From positions 1 to 58,079 of the forward strand of contig CAJWDP010000018.1 of the NCBI GenBank assembly GCA_913030835.1: a DNA stretch of 58,079 nucleotides, given 5' to 3'. A model generated the notes under the pieces. It saw nothing but the letters and a program-made list of their open reading frames with translations, did no database searches and was not told the origin of the DNA. The translations under genes and the position numbers were made by a program. This document shows, one piece after another, positions 26,621 to 34,414 of the stretch. How positions within the stretch are numbered: position 1 is the first letter of the stretch; the number at the start of each line of letters is the position of its first letter. The stretch comes from an uncultured Flavobacteriales bacterium. GTDB taxonomy: Bacteria; Bacteroidota; Bacteroidia; Flavobacteriales_D; Parvicellaceae.

Positions 26621-27177
26621 AGTTTAATTGTATACGAGCTACTACCAAGGAGCTCCTTTTTTAAATCATTTAACTTCTTTGCGATACTGGCGTCAATCAT
26701 TTTGTCACCAATTCTGACAACAAATCCTCCAATAATTTCCGGGTTAACGCTTTCAACCAGTTCTACTTTACCCTCAACATGGCTCGACACCAATTTGAGG
26801 ATCTTTTCTTTTGTTGCTTCATCAAGAGGAATTGCCGTTGTAACACTTGCCACAACCTGACCTTTTACATTTTTGTACTGTGCAATAAATTCAATTGCGA
26901 TGTCCTCCAAAATCTCTTCTCTTTTTTTCTTGGTTAAGATTGAGATAAATCGATTAGATAGCTCCCCAATTTGAGAAGCAAATATTTTATTCAGTGCCTT
27001 ATCCTTCTTATCCCCTTTAACGATCGGGCTTTTCAAAAGGAGGTCCAGCTCACGACTTTCACTGATCGTTCCAGCAATCAATTGCATATCCGCATACACG
27101 GCATCCAGCTGATCCTTCTCCTGAGAAAGGCTAATCAACGATTTTGCATATCTGGTTGCGGCTCTGTGTCCTGCCAT
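26614..27177 (-). CDS. atpH: F1 ATP synthase subunit delta
   Basis: 187 residues. OSCP/delta family: a helical N-terminal domain starting with AATRYAKSLISLSQEKDQLD, and a C-terminal VVASVTTAIPLDEATKEKILKLVS ... INGGFVVRIG-type block (here PEIIGGFVVRIGDKMIDASIAKKL). It links F1 to the peripheral stalk. Gene order b-delta-alpha is standard. Confidence 0.92.
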   Translation of the reverse strand: MAGHRAATRYAKSLISLSQEKDQLDAVYADMQLIAGTISESRELDLLLKSPIVKGDKKDKALNKIFASQIGELSNRFISILTKKKREEILEDIAIEFIAQYKNVKGQVVASVTTAIPLDEATKEKILKLVSSHVEGKVELVESVNPEIIGGFVVRIGDKMIDASIAKKLNDLKKELLGSSSYTIKLN

Positions 27178-27184
27178 GACTCAA

Positions 27185-27673
27185 TTAATTTAAGGTGACC
27201 TCTTCAATAAGGTTATTCACCAATTCTTTTTGCTTGCTGTCTTCCGAAAGCTTTTCCTTTACAATTTTTTCCGCCACTTCAATAGACAATGCTGCCACTT
27301 GTTTTTTCAACTCGTTCATTGCAGCAACCTTTTCCATTTTGATGGTTTCTTTGGCTTGGGCTACCATCTTGTCACCTTCCAACTTAGCATTCGATTTTGC
27401 TTCAGCTATGATCGCATCTTTTGCTTCTCTTGCTTCCTTAAGCATCGTATCACGCTCTGCTCTTGCTTTTGTCAAAAGCTCTTCGTTGCTTGCTTTGAGT
27501 GCGGCCATTTCTTCTTTCGCCTCTTCAGCTGTTCTTAATGCTCCTGCAATGGATTCCTCCCTCTTTTTAAGCCCTTCCAAAATAGGTTTCCAGGCCATTT
27601 TTTTCAAGATCAGAAGCACGATCAAAAATGCTACTGTTGTCCAAATTATTGTTCCTAAACTGATGTTAAGCAT
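27185..27673 (-). CDS. atpF: F0 ATP synthase subunit b
   Basis: 162 residues: one N-terminal membrane helix (TIIWTTVAFLIVLLILKKMAW) followed by a long charged helix rich in Ala, Glu and Lys, as in the peripheral stalk. The segment MAWKPILEGLKKREESI after the helix is typical. It lies 7 bp upstream of atpH. A GC-rich stem-loop separates it from atpE. Confidence 0.94.
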   Translation of the reverse strand: MLNISLGTIIWTTVAFLIVLLILKKMAWKPILEGLKKREESIAGALRTAEEAKEEMAALKASNEELLTKARAERDTMLKEAREAKDAIIAEAKSNAKLEGDKMVAQAKETIKMEKVAAMNELKKQVAALSIEVAEKIVKEKLSEDSKQKELVNNLIEEVTLN

Positions 27674-27704
27674 ATTCTATTCTTTTCTGTTAAACAAAAC
27701 CTAG

Positions 27705-27725
27705 GCCCCAGCCAACCGCTGGGGC
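27705..27725 (-). promoter_or_regulatory. GC-rich stem-loop between atpE and atpF
   Basis: Perfect 8-bp stem GCCCCAGC/GCTGGGGC with a 5-base loop, starting 7 bp after the atpE stop codon. No proper T-run follows (CTAGGTTTTG), so it is either a weak partial terminator or an mRNA-stabilising hairpin. Either would raise the c-ring message over downstream genes. Confidence 0.5.
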
Positions 27726-27732
27726 ACTTTGG

Positions 27733-27984
27733 TTATCCTAGTACTGCCAATAGACAAACGATGATTGCAAATAGAGCCGCACCTTCAACAAGTGCTGCAA
27801 TAAGAATCATGTTTGTTCTAATGTCATTTGCCATTTCTGGTTGACGAGCCATTGCTTCTACAGCAGAACCACCTACTTTACCGATACCGATACCAGCTCC
27901 AACAGCTGCCATTCCGGCACCAAGTCCAGCGGTAATTCCCTGGCTCATACCACCAATTTCTAGCATTACATTTAAAAGATCCAT
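27733..27984 (-). CDS. atpE: F0 ATP synthase subunit c
   Basis: 83 residues. Two helices with the glycine-rich first helix (GAGMAAVGAGIGIGKVGGSAVEAMARQPE) and the second bearing the ion-binding Glu67 in AALVEGAALFAIIVCLL. Glu67 is followed by Gly rather than Ser/Thr, which suggests proton rather than sodium coupling (inference). Forms the rotor ring. Confidence 0.96.
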   Translation of the reverse strand: MDLLNVMLEIGGMSQGITAGLGAGMAAVGAGIGIGKVGGSAVEAMARQPEMANDIRTNMILIAALVEGAALFAIIVCLLAVLG

Positions 27985-28020
27985 GTCTATCTATTATTTA
28001 TGGTTTAACAATTAAAAATC

Positions 28021-29340
28021 CTAATGGTGTGCTTCTTCAACTGCGGCACCAAAATAAATGGCCGCCAACAATGTAAATACATATGCCTGAAGAAACGCAA
28101 CTAAAAATTCAATCAAATACATGAAGATCATGAAGACGGTTGAACCGACTCCAACTCCCCAGTAGGCTCCTTCGCTGTTGCCTCCGAATAAAAATATCAG
28201 ACTAACAAATGCGAGAATAATAATGTGTCCGGCCGTTATGTTTGCCGTAAGACGAATCATCAGTACGGTAGGCTTGATGAACATCTGAAGTATTTCAATT
28301 GGGGTTAGCAGAACGAGCACCCATTTTGGAACGCCAGGAACTGCAAGCATGTGGCTCCAATAATTCTTATTTCCATTAATGGTGGTTATGATGAATACAA
28401 CCACCGCTAATACTAACGTAATGCTCATTGTTCCTGCGATGTTGAAACCGACCAAAAACGGAATCAGACCCAGCAGATTTGCAAACCAGATGAAAAAGAA
28501 CACGCTTAACAAAAATGGCGTAAATTTTTCAGCTTTAGCAGGGCCAATAGAAGGTAGCGCTATGTCATCACGAACAAACAAAATAAGTGGTTCAAATAAA
28601 TTTTGAATCCCTTTCGGAGCCTGTCCTTCTCGATTTTTGTATCGCTTTGCTATTCTAACAAAAATGAAGACCATCAGAACCATAACAAACAATAAGCCCC
28701 ACACGTTTTTGGTAATTGAAAGATCGAACGGAGCGGCAAGACCAGCTGCTTCTCTAAGCTCCTGTTCTTTCTTGGTTACGGCCGCAATTTCCTCTGCGAT
28801 GATGGCCTGCTCTTCAATTGAGCTGGCTTCAACTTTCTTCTTTTCAAGGTTTACGATGTCTTTTAGAAGAAGGTCTGCTTCTTCTGCTAATTTGACTTTT
28901 TCCTCAATTCCATGAATCCCCCCGTTCTTTTCGAGATAATAGATCACCTCGTTCACCATGATGTATTCGTTGCCCATTGTGAAGGCATGACCTTCCATAC
29001 CATGAACATGCGCCTCATTTTCTTCTTTGTAAAAATTGGAAGAAGAAAAACAAGTGAAACCATCATCGGTCCACAACATTACGGGAAGAGGAATCTGAAA
29101 GTTCGCCCATTCCATTTGATGGCCGTCTGCAACGTGGTGCATAATGAATTCCCCTGGTTTGAAGCCTTCATGGCTTTCCTCTCCTTCTCCATGATGAGCA
29201 GTGTTGTGATCGTCATGACCGACAACCTCATCACCATGTTGAGCATGGGCTCCGAAGAAATTAAATACGAAAACGGCAGTTGCCGCAACTAGGGTGGTTT
29301 TACTTAAAACGCTTCCTAAAAGATTGATTTTGTTAGCCAT
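28021..29340 (-). CDS. atpB: F0 ATP synthase subunit a, N-terminally extended
   Basis: 439 residues, well above the roughly 250-270 of the E. coli type. The C-terminal half has the conserved helices with the essential Arg in PTVLMIRLTANITAGH. The N-terminus begins with a signal-like hydrophobic segment (VAATAVFVFNFFGAHAQ), followed by a His/Glu-rich stretch (HDDHNTAHHGEGEESHEG) and a charged helical segment at about residues 145-200 (EEADLLLKDIVNLEKKKVEASS...). Bacteroidota subunit a is generally extended here, but the helical insert is notable. Preceded by its own promoter element. Confidence 0.93.
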   Translation of the reverse strand: MANKINLLGSVLSKTTLVAATAVFVFNFFGAHAQHGDEVVGHDDHNTAHHGEGEESHEGFKPGEFIMHHVADGHQMEWANFQIPLPVMLWTDDGFTCFSSSNFYKEENEAHVHGMEGHAFTMGNEYIMVNEVIYYLEKNGGIHGIEEKVKLAEEADLLLKDIVNLEKKKVEASSIEEQAIIAEEIAAVTKKEQELREAAGLAAPFDLSITKNVWGLLFVMVLMVFIFVRIAKRYKNREGQAPKGIQNLFEPLILFVRDDIALPSIGPAKAEKFTPFLLSVFFFIWFANLLGLIPFLVGFNIAGTMSITLVLAVVVFIITTINGNKNYWSHMLAVPGVPKWVLVLLTPIEILQMFIKPTVLMIRLTANITAGHIIILAFVSLIFLFGGNSEGAYWGVGVGSTVFMIFMYLIEFLVAFLQAYVFTLLAAIYFGAAVEEAHH

Positions 29341-29381
29341 TAACCTCTATCTTTAAACTGTTACCGTTCAAAAATTCGGGG

Positions 29382-29389
29382 CAAAGGTA
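29382..29389 (-). promoter_or_regulatory. -7 promoter element for atpB
   Basis: TACCTTTG on the minus strand, exact TAnnTTTG match, 42 bp upstream of atpB. It suggests that atpB-E-F-H-A-G can be transcribed from an internal promoter as well as from the bactofilin promoter. Confidence 0.5.
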
Positions 29390-29478
29390 GTAGTATTTTC
29401 AAGATTTGAAAGGATAATGCCCCTAAATTTTTCCTCCCACAAAACGATCCGTTAAATTTTGCTCTTTTACAGAATATT

Positions 29479-29859
29479 CTAAGGATTCAGCGCCTTCTTC
29501 ACAAAGAACACCTCAAGAACTAAAAACATCAAATAAACGACGCCGATTGTAAGCGCCACCGGTTTAAAATTTTCATTGTCCAATAACCCGTACACGAGAA
29601 GCAATACGGCAGTGGCTAAAAATTTAACCATCATAGACAAGGTAAATGCAGTTACAAATTGATGGGGGTTCTTTTCTTTCGCGTTGATCATCATCTTCGC
29701 CGAGATCAGGTTGAGCAAGGCAACAAACGGAATTGTCCAGTAAATTCCTGTTGGCGGCTCCATTACAACTAAATACTTTATGATCAGGAAAGCTCCAAGT
29801 ATGGAAAAAAGAGTCAGTATTACCGAGTAAACTGCAAATTTTGAAAAATCAGTGTTCAT
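29479..29859 (-). CDS. Small membrane protein of the atp operon
   Basis: 126 residues with four hydrophobic segments (about 8-28, 39-57, 68-90, 98-120). No signature motif. Its place between the atpZ-like gene and atpB, and its ATGA overlap with the former, suggest an AtpI-like accessory or assembly factor. The name AtpI is not justified by sequence I can see. Confidence 0.6.
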   Translation of the reverse strand: MNTDFSKFAVYSVILTLFSILGAFLIIKYLVVMEPPTGIYWTIPFVALLNLISAKMMINAKEKNPHQFVTAFTLSMMVKFLATAVLLLVYGLLDNENFKPVALTIGVVYLMFLVLEVFFVKKALNP

Positions 29860-30062
29860 CTTTTTGTGTCGATGATTAGTATATAAATAGCAATAGAAAC
29901 TGAGATCAATGAAAGTCCAATCGTAAAAGCGGGAAAAGTAAGATTAAAGTATTCATCGCACTTGATGCCTCCCAACACCCCACACAAAATGACCAGAATC
30001 ATTTTGATCACTATGGGAAGGAAGTTCGGGGAGCTGCCTGCGTTACGCTGTTTCTTCGGCAA
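29856..30062 (-). CDS. AtpZ/AtpI-like membrane protein
   Basis: 68 residues from a TTG at 30062. A farther TTG at 30116 would overlap the bactofilin gene by 74 bp, and the only ATG would remove the first membrane helix. Two hydrophobic helices are joined by GGIKCDEYF, resembling the GxxLD turn of AtpZ/AtpI accessory proteins, which help assemble the c-ring or conduct Mg2+/Ca2+. It overlaps bactofilin by 20 bp and the next gene by 4 bp. Confidence 0.65.
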   Translation of the reverse strand: MPKKQRNAGSSPNFLPIVIKMILVILCGVLGGIKCDEYFNLTFPAFTIGLSLISVSIAIYILIIDTKR

Positions 30063-30486
30063 GCTCTTGTTTCTTAACGGGAGTGCTGAAACCCGGTTTT
30101 GACATTTCTTTAACAACGCCTCCCATGCTGCAGGTTCCGGTAAATGTTGCTCCGGGCTCTATTGCCAATTTTCCAGTATGAATATCTCCCAATATTTTGG
30201 CTGTAGCGCGCAAAGCCAATAATTCATTGACTTTTATCTTCCCTTCTATCACCCCTTCTACTTCTGCATTATTGCAGATCACGTCACCTTCTATTCTACC
30301 TTTTGGGCCAACCACCAACCGACCCTTCGTATTGATCGTTCCGGTTACTGTTCCGTCTACCCTTATATTGCTCTGCGAATTGAACGTTCCTTCTATGACC
30401 GTTCCATCCACTATTCTATTCAACCGTTCCGGTGCATTAATATCTTGTGTCTTTGCCATGTTGTTATTCGCGTTAGCCTTAAACAT
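30043..30486 (-). CDS. Bactofilin (polymer-forming cytoskeletal protein)
   Basis: 147 residues (ATG at 30486; another at 30459 may be used). Residues about 25-115 are short beta-helix repeats (GTVIEGTFNSQSNIRVDGTVTGTINTKGRLVVGPKGRIEGDV...) typical of bactofilins. Proline/lysine-containing tails flank the core. Bactofilins polymerise and position wall hydrolases or other envelope proteins. Its 3' end overlaps the atpZ-like gene. Confidence 0.88.
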   Translation of the reverse strand: MFKANANNNMAKTQDINAPERLNRIVDGTVIEGTFNSQSNIRVDGTVTGTINTKGRLVVGPKGRIEGDVICNNAEVEGVIEGKIKVNELLALRATAKILGDIHTGKLAIEPGATFTGTCSMGGVVKEMSKPGFSTPVKKQELAEETA

Positions 30487-30507
30487 CTTGTCCTAAATAA
30501 ATCTGTG

Positions 30508-30515
30508 CAAATATA
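30508..30515 (-). promoter_or_regulatory. -7 promoter element for bactofilin and the atp operon
   Basis: TATATTTG on the minus strand, exact TAnnTTTG match, 22 bp upstream of the bactofilin ATG. It probably drives bactofilin and part or all of the atp operon. Confidence 0.5.
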
Positions 30516-30568
30516 CGAACTATTGGGCACTTCTGCTCTTTTTGCCTTCCCGAAAGGCAAACCGGAGG

Positions 30569-33259
30569 CTAATCCAGGTAGTTGTCATCGAAGAACTCCT
30601 TATAGGCCGTATCGTCTTTTTCAATGAGTAGAGAAGCATAGTTTTTTCCGGATATTACAAAATAATTTTCCCCGGAATTGTAGTTTTTCAGAGATGTTTT
30701 GTTCACCTTAAACGCAACAAAATAATCCATTGCGTCATCTTTATTTTCAAAGGACCTTACCATAACCACCTGGTGATCTGAGTTTAGGAAATTACTCGAA
30801 GTAATTAATCCTTTGGTACTGAACGAATTTACATTGAAGTTCGAAATGCCCATTTTGATCGGATTAATACTTCCAGTAGTTTGATCGTGAACATAGACGA
30901 AGAAGTGTGCTTCCGCAGCGTCGTATATATACGTGCTTTTCCCTTCCGTGGCATTTTCCGTTGTTGATTGGTTTCTCAGCAAATCCATCGTCTTTTGAGC
31001 TTCAGCAGCTACATTCGATCCTTTACAGATCTTGATCACCTCAGACAACGCATTTTCAAATGCTGTCGGATCTACAGAGGGCGGACTGATCCGACCGATC
31101 GAAAGAGCCTTCAGATACAAATAGAGACACCTGTACTCACCAATTGTTGTATCGGATGCTACCTCGTTGGCCTTTGTAATGATTAAATTGTAGTTGCCCT
31201 TTTTGTATTCATTGTAATACTGTTTGTATTCGTCCTTAAGTCGGTCCAGTTCTTTTTGCCTTTTCTCCATGAATTTTGGATCTAGCAATAGCTGTGCATG
31301 ATCCGAATTAGGAAAGTCACGCAACAATCTGTCTTTAAAGGGTTGTGGTTTTACAGCAGTTGAAATTCCACCGATCCTAAACAGCTGGTACAATGCTGCC
31401 GGCGTGCGTTCTGATTTTGGAAACCGATCAACAAGTGATTTGAAGCTTTTGACAGCTTCAGGGTAATCGCTTAGCTCATCTTTATAAATAACTCCTTCTC
31501 CATACAAGGCATCAATGATCAGTTCATCGCTTTTTTTGTAGTCATCGGGAGTTTTAGGAATGTTCTGCAGGTACGTCTCAGGGTTGTAGCGCTCCGGCAA
31601 ATTTGTATCTGTTGAGTCTTTTTCTCCACCATCATTTCCAAAAAACGACCCATCCATTGCTGTTGCTTTATCCGAGCGGCGCCAATTGTCTTCCAACGGT
31701 CGATCGCCCCATTTTCTTTTAAAGTCTGCAAATCCTGAGCTTCTAAGCTGGGGATTGAACACCCAAAATTTCCCTCCTTTACCAGCGCTACTTGCTTGAG
31801 CCATAGCCGCATCAATTTGTTGCTGAAGCGCCTCCTCCCTGAGTCGCTCTTCTTCCTCTCTCAGCTCCTCTATTAATTTTGCTACCAGCTGCTCTTGCTC
31901 ATATTCCGAGAGTTTTCCAATCCGCTGCAGACTATCCTGAAGCTCAACCTGCTGAATATGGCCGATCAATGCCGTCAAGCTTTTGTTTTTAGCCTTAATC
32001 ACATCATATTCCGGATGTTCTTTATAAACGACACGAGCAGTACTGTCATAATAGGCCTGAGCGCTTTCATAATTTTTGTCTTCAAAATACAGGTTCGCCA
32101 ATCGTAAATACGTTTTTGTTTCCTGATGAACATTACTCGTGTTTGACTCTGCTGATTTTAGTAAATATGCGATCCCCTCTTCCTTGTTGTTCTCTTTCAG
32201 CTCCAGATCTCCGAGAGCATAATAGATCTGATCCAAATAGTCTATGTTTTTGTCGTCTTTGGCCATGGATAACAGCTCTTTTTTCAATTCACTTTTGTCC
32301 CCACCGCCTGAAAGTGCCCTGTTGATCTTCGCATAAAAGGTCATTTCATAGTCCGGGTTGCTTTTGATCACTTTGGTGTATGACTCATTTGCCAGCTCAG
32401 CATTTCCCGTTTTCTGATACAATTGCGCCAAAATAAAGTGCAATCGAGTCGTTAGCTTTCTACCGGGTTTTTGTTCGATCGTCAGATTGATGTTTTCAAT
32501 TGCTTTCTGCCATTCTTGTCTTCTAATGTGCAGGTCTGCACTGGCCGCATACACCTCGTAGCTGAGCTCAACCGGAAATGGCTCTATCGTCGTTGCTTCC
32601 TCATTCTTTGATTTCTTAGATTTTGATCCTTTTCTTGATTTTTTCTTTTTACTCCCGGCCAGCTTTTGTTTCAGAGTTTTAAAGCTCAGCTTTTCTTCAC
32701 GCGCTTTCTCAATAGCAACTTCTGCCTCCTCTGCTAATTGCGATAAATACTTAGCCGCAACCGTAAAGTCGCTCATCTCAATTCTGCACTTTGCAGACCA
32801 AAGCTTGGCCTTGTGCGAAATCTCTTTTGTTTCATACTGGTCCATTACGAATTCGAACATTTCGATCGATTCTTCATATTCCCTCTTATGAAATTTAGAT
32901 TTTCCAATAATAAACCAATTGTCATCTATCCAGCGGCACCATTCCGTTTTCGCATATTTTCCTTCTTTCTTTTCAGGCATCGAGTGCTTGTTGATCACTG
33001 TAGCACATTTCTTTATTGCCGTGTCCATCGCCGGATAAAGCGACTTGGAGTCCTTTTCATCAGCATATTTAAAAATGGGCAAAAGCTCATTGTAATTCTC
33101 TTTGAAACCAAGCTCGTAGCTATTTAAAGCTTCTTTCATCAGCTCGTTCGCATTGAAATAACCATTGTAACGAGCTGTTGTATTGTGGAATGAACGATTA
33201 AGCCATGCATTCTTTTCTGTGGAGCACGCCCAAAGCAGACAGCCAATACTAGCTGACAT
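30569..33259 (-). CDS. porW: T9SS lipoprotein PorW/SprE
   Basis: 896 residues. Start CSTEKNAWLNRSFHNTTARYNGYFN is the family signature of PorW (Porphyromonas) and SprE (Flavobacterium gliding), a TPR outer-membrane lipoprotein required for type IX secretion. TPR motifs cover about residues 100-450; a lysine-rich linker near 205-225 and a coiled Glu/Gln stretch near 455-500 follow. The ATG at 33259 leaves only 11 residues before the lipid-modified Cys12 and no basic residues; an in-frame CTG at 33292 would give a normal signal peptide (NTPRFISAVFMSAS...). Confidence 0.82.
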   Translation of the reverse strand: MSASIGCLLWACSTEKNAWLNRSFHNTTARYNGYFNANELMKEALNSYELGFKENYNELLPIFKYADEKDSKSLYPAMDTAIKKCATVINKHSMPEKKEGKYAKTEWCRWIDDNWFIIGKSKFHKREYEESIEMFEFVMDQYETKEISHKAKLWSAKCRIEMSDFTVAAKYLSQLAEEAEVAIEKAREEKLSFKTLKQKLAGSKKKKSRKGSKSKKSKNEEATTIEPFPVELSYEVYAASADLHIRRQEWQKAIENINLTIEQKPGRKLTTRLHFILAQLYQKTGNAELANESYTKVIKSNPDYEMTFYAKINRALSGGGDKSELKKELLSMAKDDKNIDYLDQIYYALGDLELKENNKEEGIAYLLKSAESNTSNVHQETKTYLRLANLYFEDKNYESAQAYYDSTARVVYKEHPEYDVIKAKNKSLTALIGHIQQVELQDSLQRIGKLSEYEQEQLVAKLIEELREEEERLREEALQQQIDAAMAQASSAGKGGKFWVFNPQLRSSGFADFKRKWGDRPLEDNWRRSDKATAMDGSFFGNDGGEKDSTDTNLPERYNPETYLQNIPKTPDDYKKSDELIIDALYGEGVIYKDELSDYPEAVKSFKSLVDRFPKSERTPAALYQLFRIGGISTAVKPQPFKDRLLRDFPNSDHAQLLLDPKFMEKRQKELDRLKDEYKQYYNEYKKGNYNLIITKANEVASDTTIGEYRCLYLYLKALSIGRISPPSVDPTAFENALSEVIKICKGSNVAAEAQKTMDLLRNQSTTENATEGKSTYIYDAAEAHFFVYVHDQTTGSINPIKMGISNFNVNSFSTKGLITSSNFLNSDHQVVMVRSFENKDDAMDYFVAFKVNKTSLKNYNSGENYFVISGKNYASLLIEKDDTAYKEFFDDNYLD

Positions 33260-33328
33260 GAATACGGCCGATATGAATCGAGGTGTGTTCAGAAGGAGGA
33301 TTTAACACATTTTATAACTCCAGAGAGA

Positions 33329-33336
33329 CAAAATTA
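33329..33336 (-). promoter_or_regulatory. -7 promoter element for porW
   Basis: TAATTTTG on the minus strand, exact TAnnTTTG match, 70 bp upstream of the ATG and 37 bp upstream of the in-frame CTG of porW. Confidence 0.4.
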
Positions 33337-33381
33337 TTTTAATTTCTCAATATTTCTATTGCTTTTACAAGAATTGCAGCG

Positions 33382-33397
33382 AGTATTCACGAATACT
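33382..33397. promoter_or_regulatory. Perfect palindrome between porW and M23 peptidase
   Basis: AGTATTC-AC-GAATACT, 7-bp arms. It lies in the 169-bp divergent region, about 16 bp upstream of a CATCTTTG box preceding the M23 gene, so it would overlap that gene's -33 region. Candidate operator. Confidence 0.45.
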
Positions 33398-33428
33398 GAG
33401 CCATATTTTAACCATCTTTGAACACAGT

Positions 33429-34319
33429 ATGAAAGGAGAAGGCACACCCAATAAAAAACCCATTCTGGAGCGGCTTCAAAAAAAGTCTAGGTATGTGCGA
33501 CTGAACAGTGATACCTTTGAAGAAGAACATTCATTCACCTTGTCCTACTTCAACATCTTGGTTTATCTGTTATTTGGGACAATTGTGATCTTCATTTTAT
33601 CGTATTTGGTCTTTTCTTATACTCCTCTGAATACATTGATTCCTAATGTTCCTGACCCGACGCTTGAGCGGGAGCGAGCGCAAATCGACAAAGAGAACCT
33701 GTCCACCATTGATCGAATCAGCACGCAATCAGATGCTCAGATCCGCTATAATAAAAATCTAATAGCGCTTTTAAACGGAGACACCCCCGACAGTGATCCT
33801 GAGAATTCAGTTGATTCTTCGAGAGACTACAGCAACATACAATTCCCATCCTCGGCTGAGGACAAACTATTGCGCGAAAAAATAGAACAGGAAGATCGAT
33901 TCAGCATTTCTAATCAAGTTCAAAGCGAGTCAAGGGACGATAAAATGAAAGGGGTATTCTTCTTCACGCCACTGGAAGGAACAATTTCAAATTCCTTTGA
34001 TCGCATTGCGGGCCACCATGGTGTAGACATCATTGCGCCCGAAAATGAAGCGGTTAAATCAACTCTGGACGGAACTGTTGTTTTTGCCGGATGGACATCA
34101 GAGAATGGTCATGTAGTCCAAGTGCAGCATGCGCACAATTTGTTGAGTATTTACAAACATAATTCCGTACTGTTAAAGTCTGTTGGCGACAAAGTAATTG
34201 CTGGAGACCCTATTGCAATCGTGGGGAACACGGGGTCGTTGTCGACCGGTGCACACCTTCATTTTGAGCTATGGTACAACGGCAATTCGATTGACCCTCA
34301 GGAGTTTATTGCATTCTGA
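33429..34319 (+). CDS. M23 family murein endopeptidase
   Basis: 296 residues. A cytoplasmic basic N-terminus (1-42), one membrane helix (43-63), a periplasmic linker, then an M23/LytM domain (about 180-296). The zinc site is complete: H196xxxD200 (HHGVD) and H276xH278 (AHLHFE). It should cleave peptide cross-links in peptidoglycan. Close by is a bactofilin, a family often paired with M23 enzymes in shape control. Divergent from porW. Confidence 0.9.
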   Translation: MKGEGTPNKKPILERLQKKSRYVRLNSDTFEEEHSFTLSYFNILVYLLFGTIVIFILSYLVFSYTPLNTLIPNVPDPTLERERAQIDKENLSTIDRISTQSDAQIRYNKNLIALLNGDTPDSDPENSVDSSRDYSNIQFPSSAEDKLLREKIEQEDRFSISNQVQSESRDDKMKGVFFFTPLEGTISNSFDRIAGHHGVDIIAPENEAVKSTLDGTVVFAGWTSENGHVVQVQHAHNLLSIYKHNSVLLKSVGDKVIAGDPIAIVGNTGSLSTGAHLHFELWYNGNSIDPQEFIAF

Positions 34320-34414
34320 GAAAATTTCATTCCCTAAAACCTGATTAATTGCCCAATCACAAATTTGCCAAAGGCTAAACTTTGTATCTTGGCGCTCAAT
34401 CAAAACTTTTCAAA

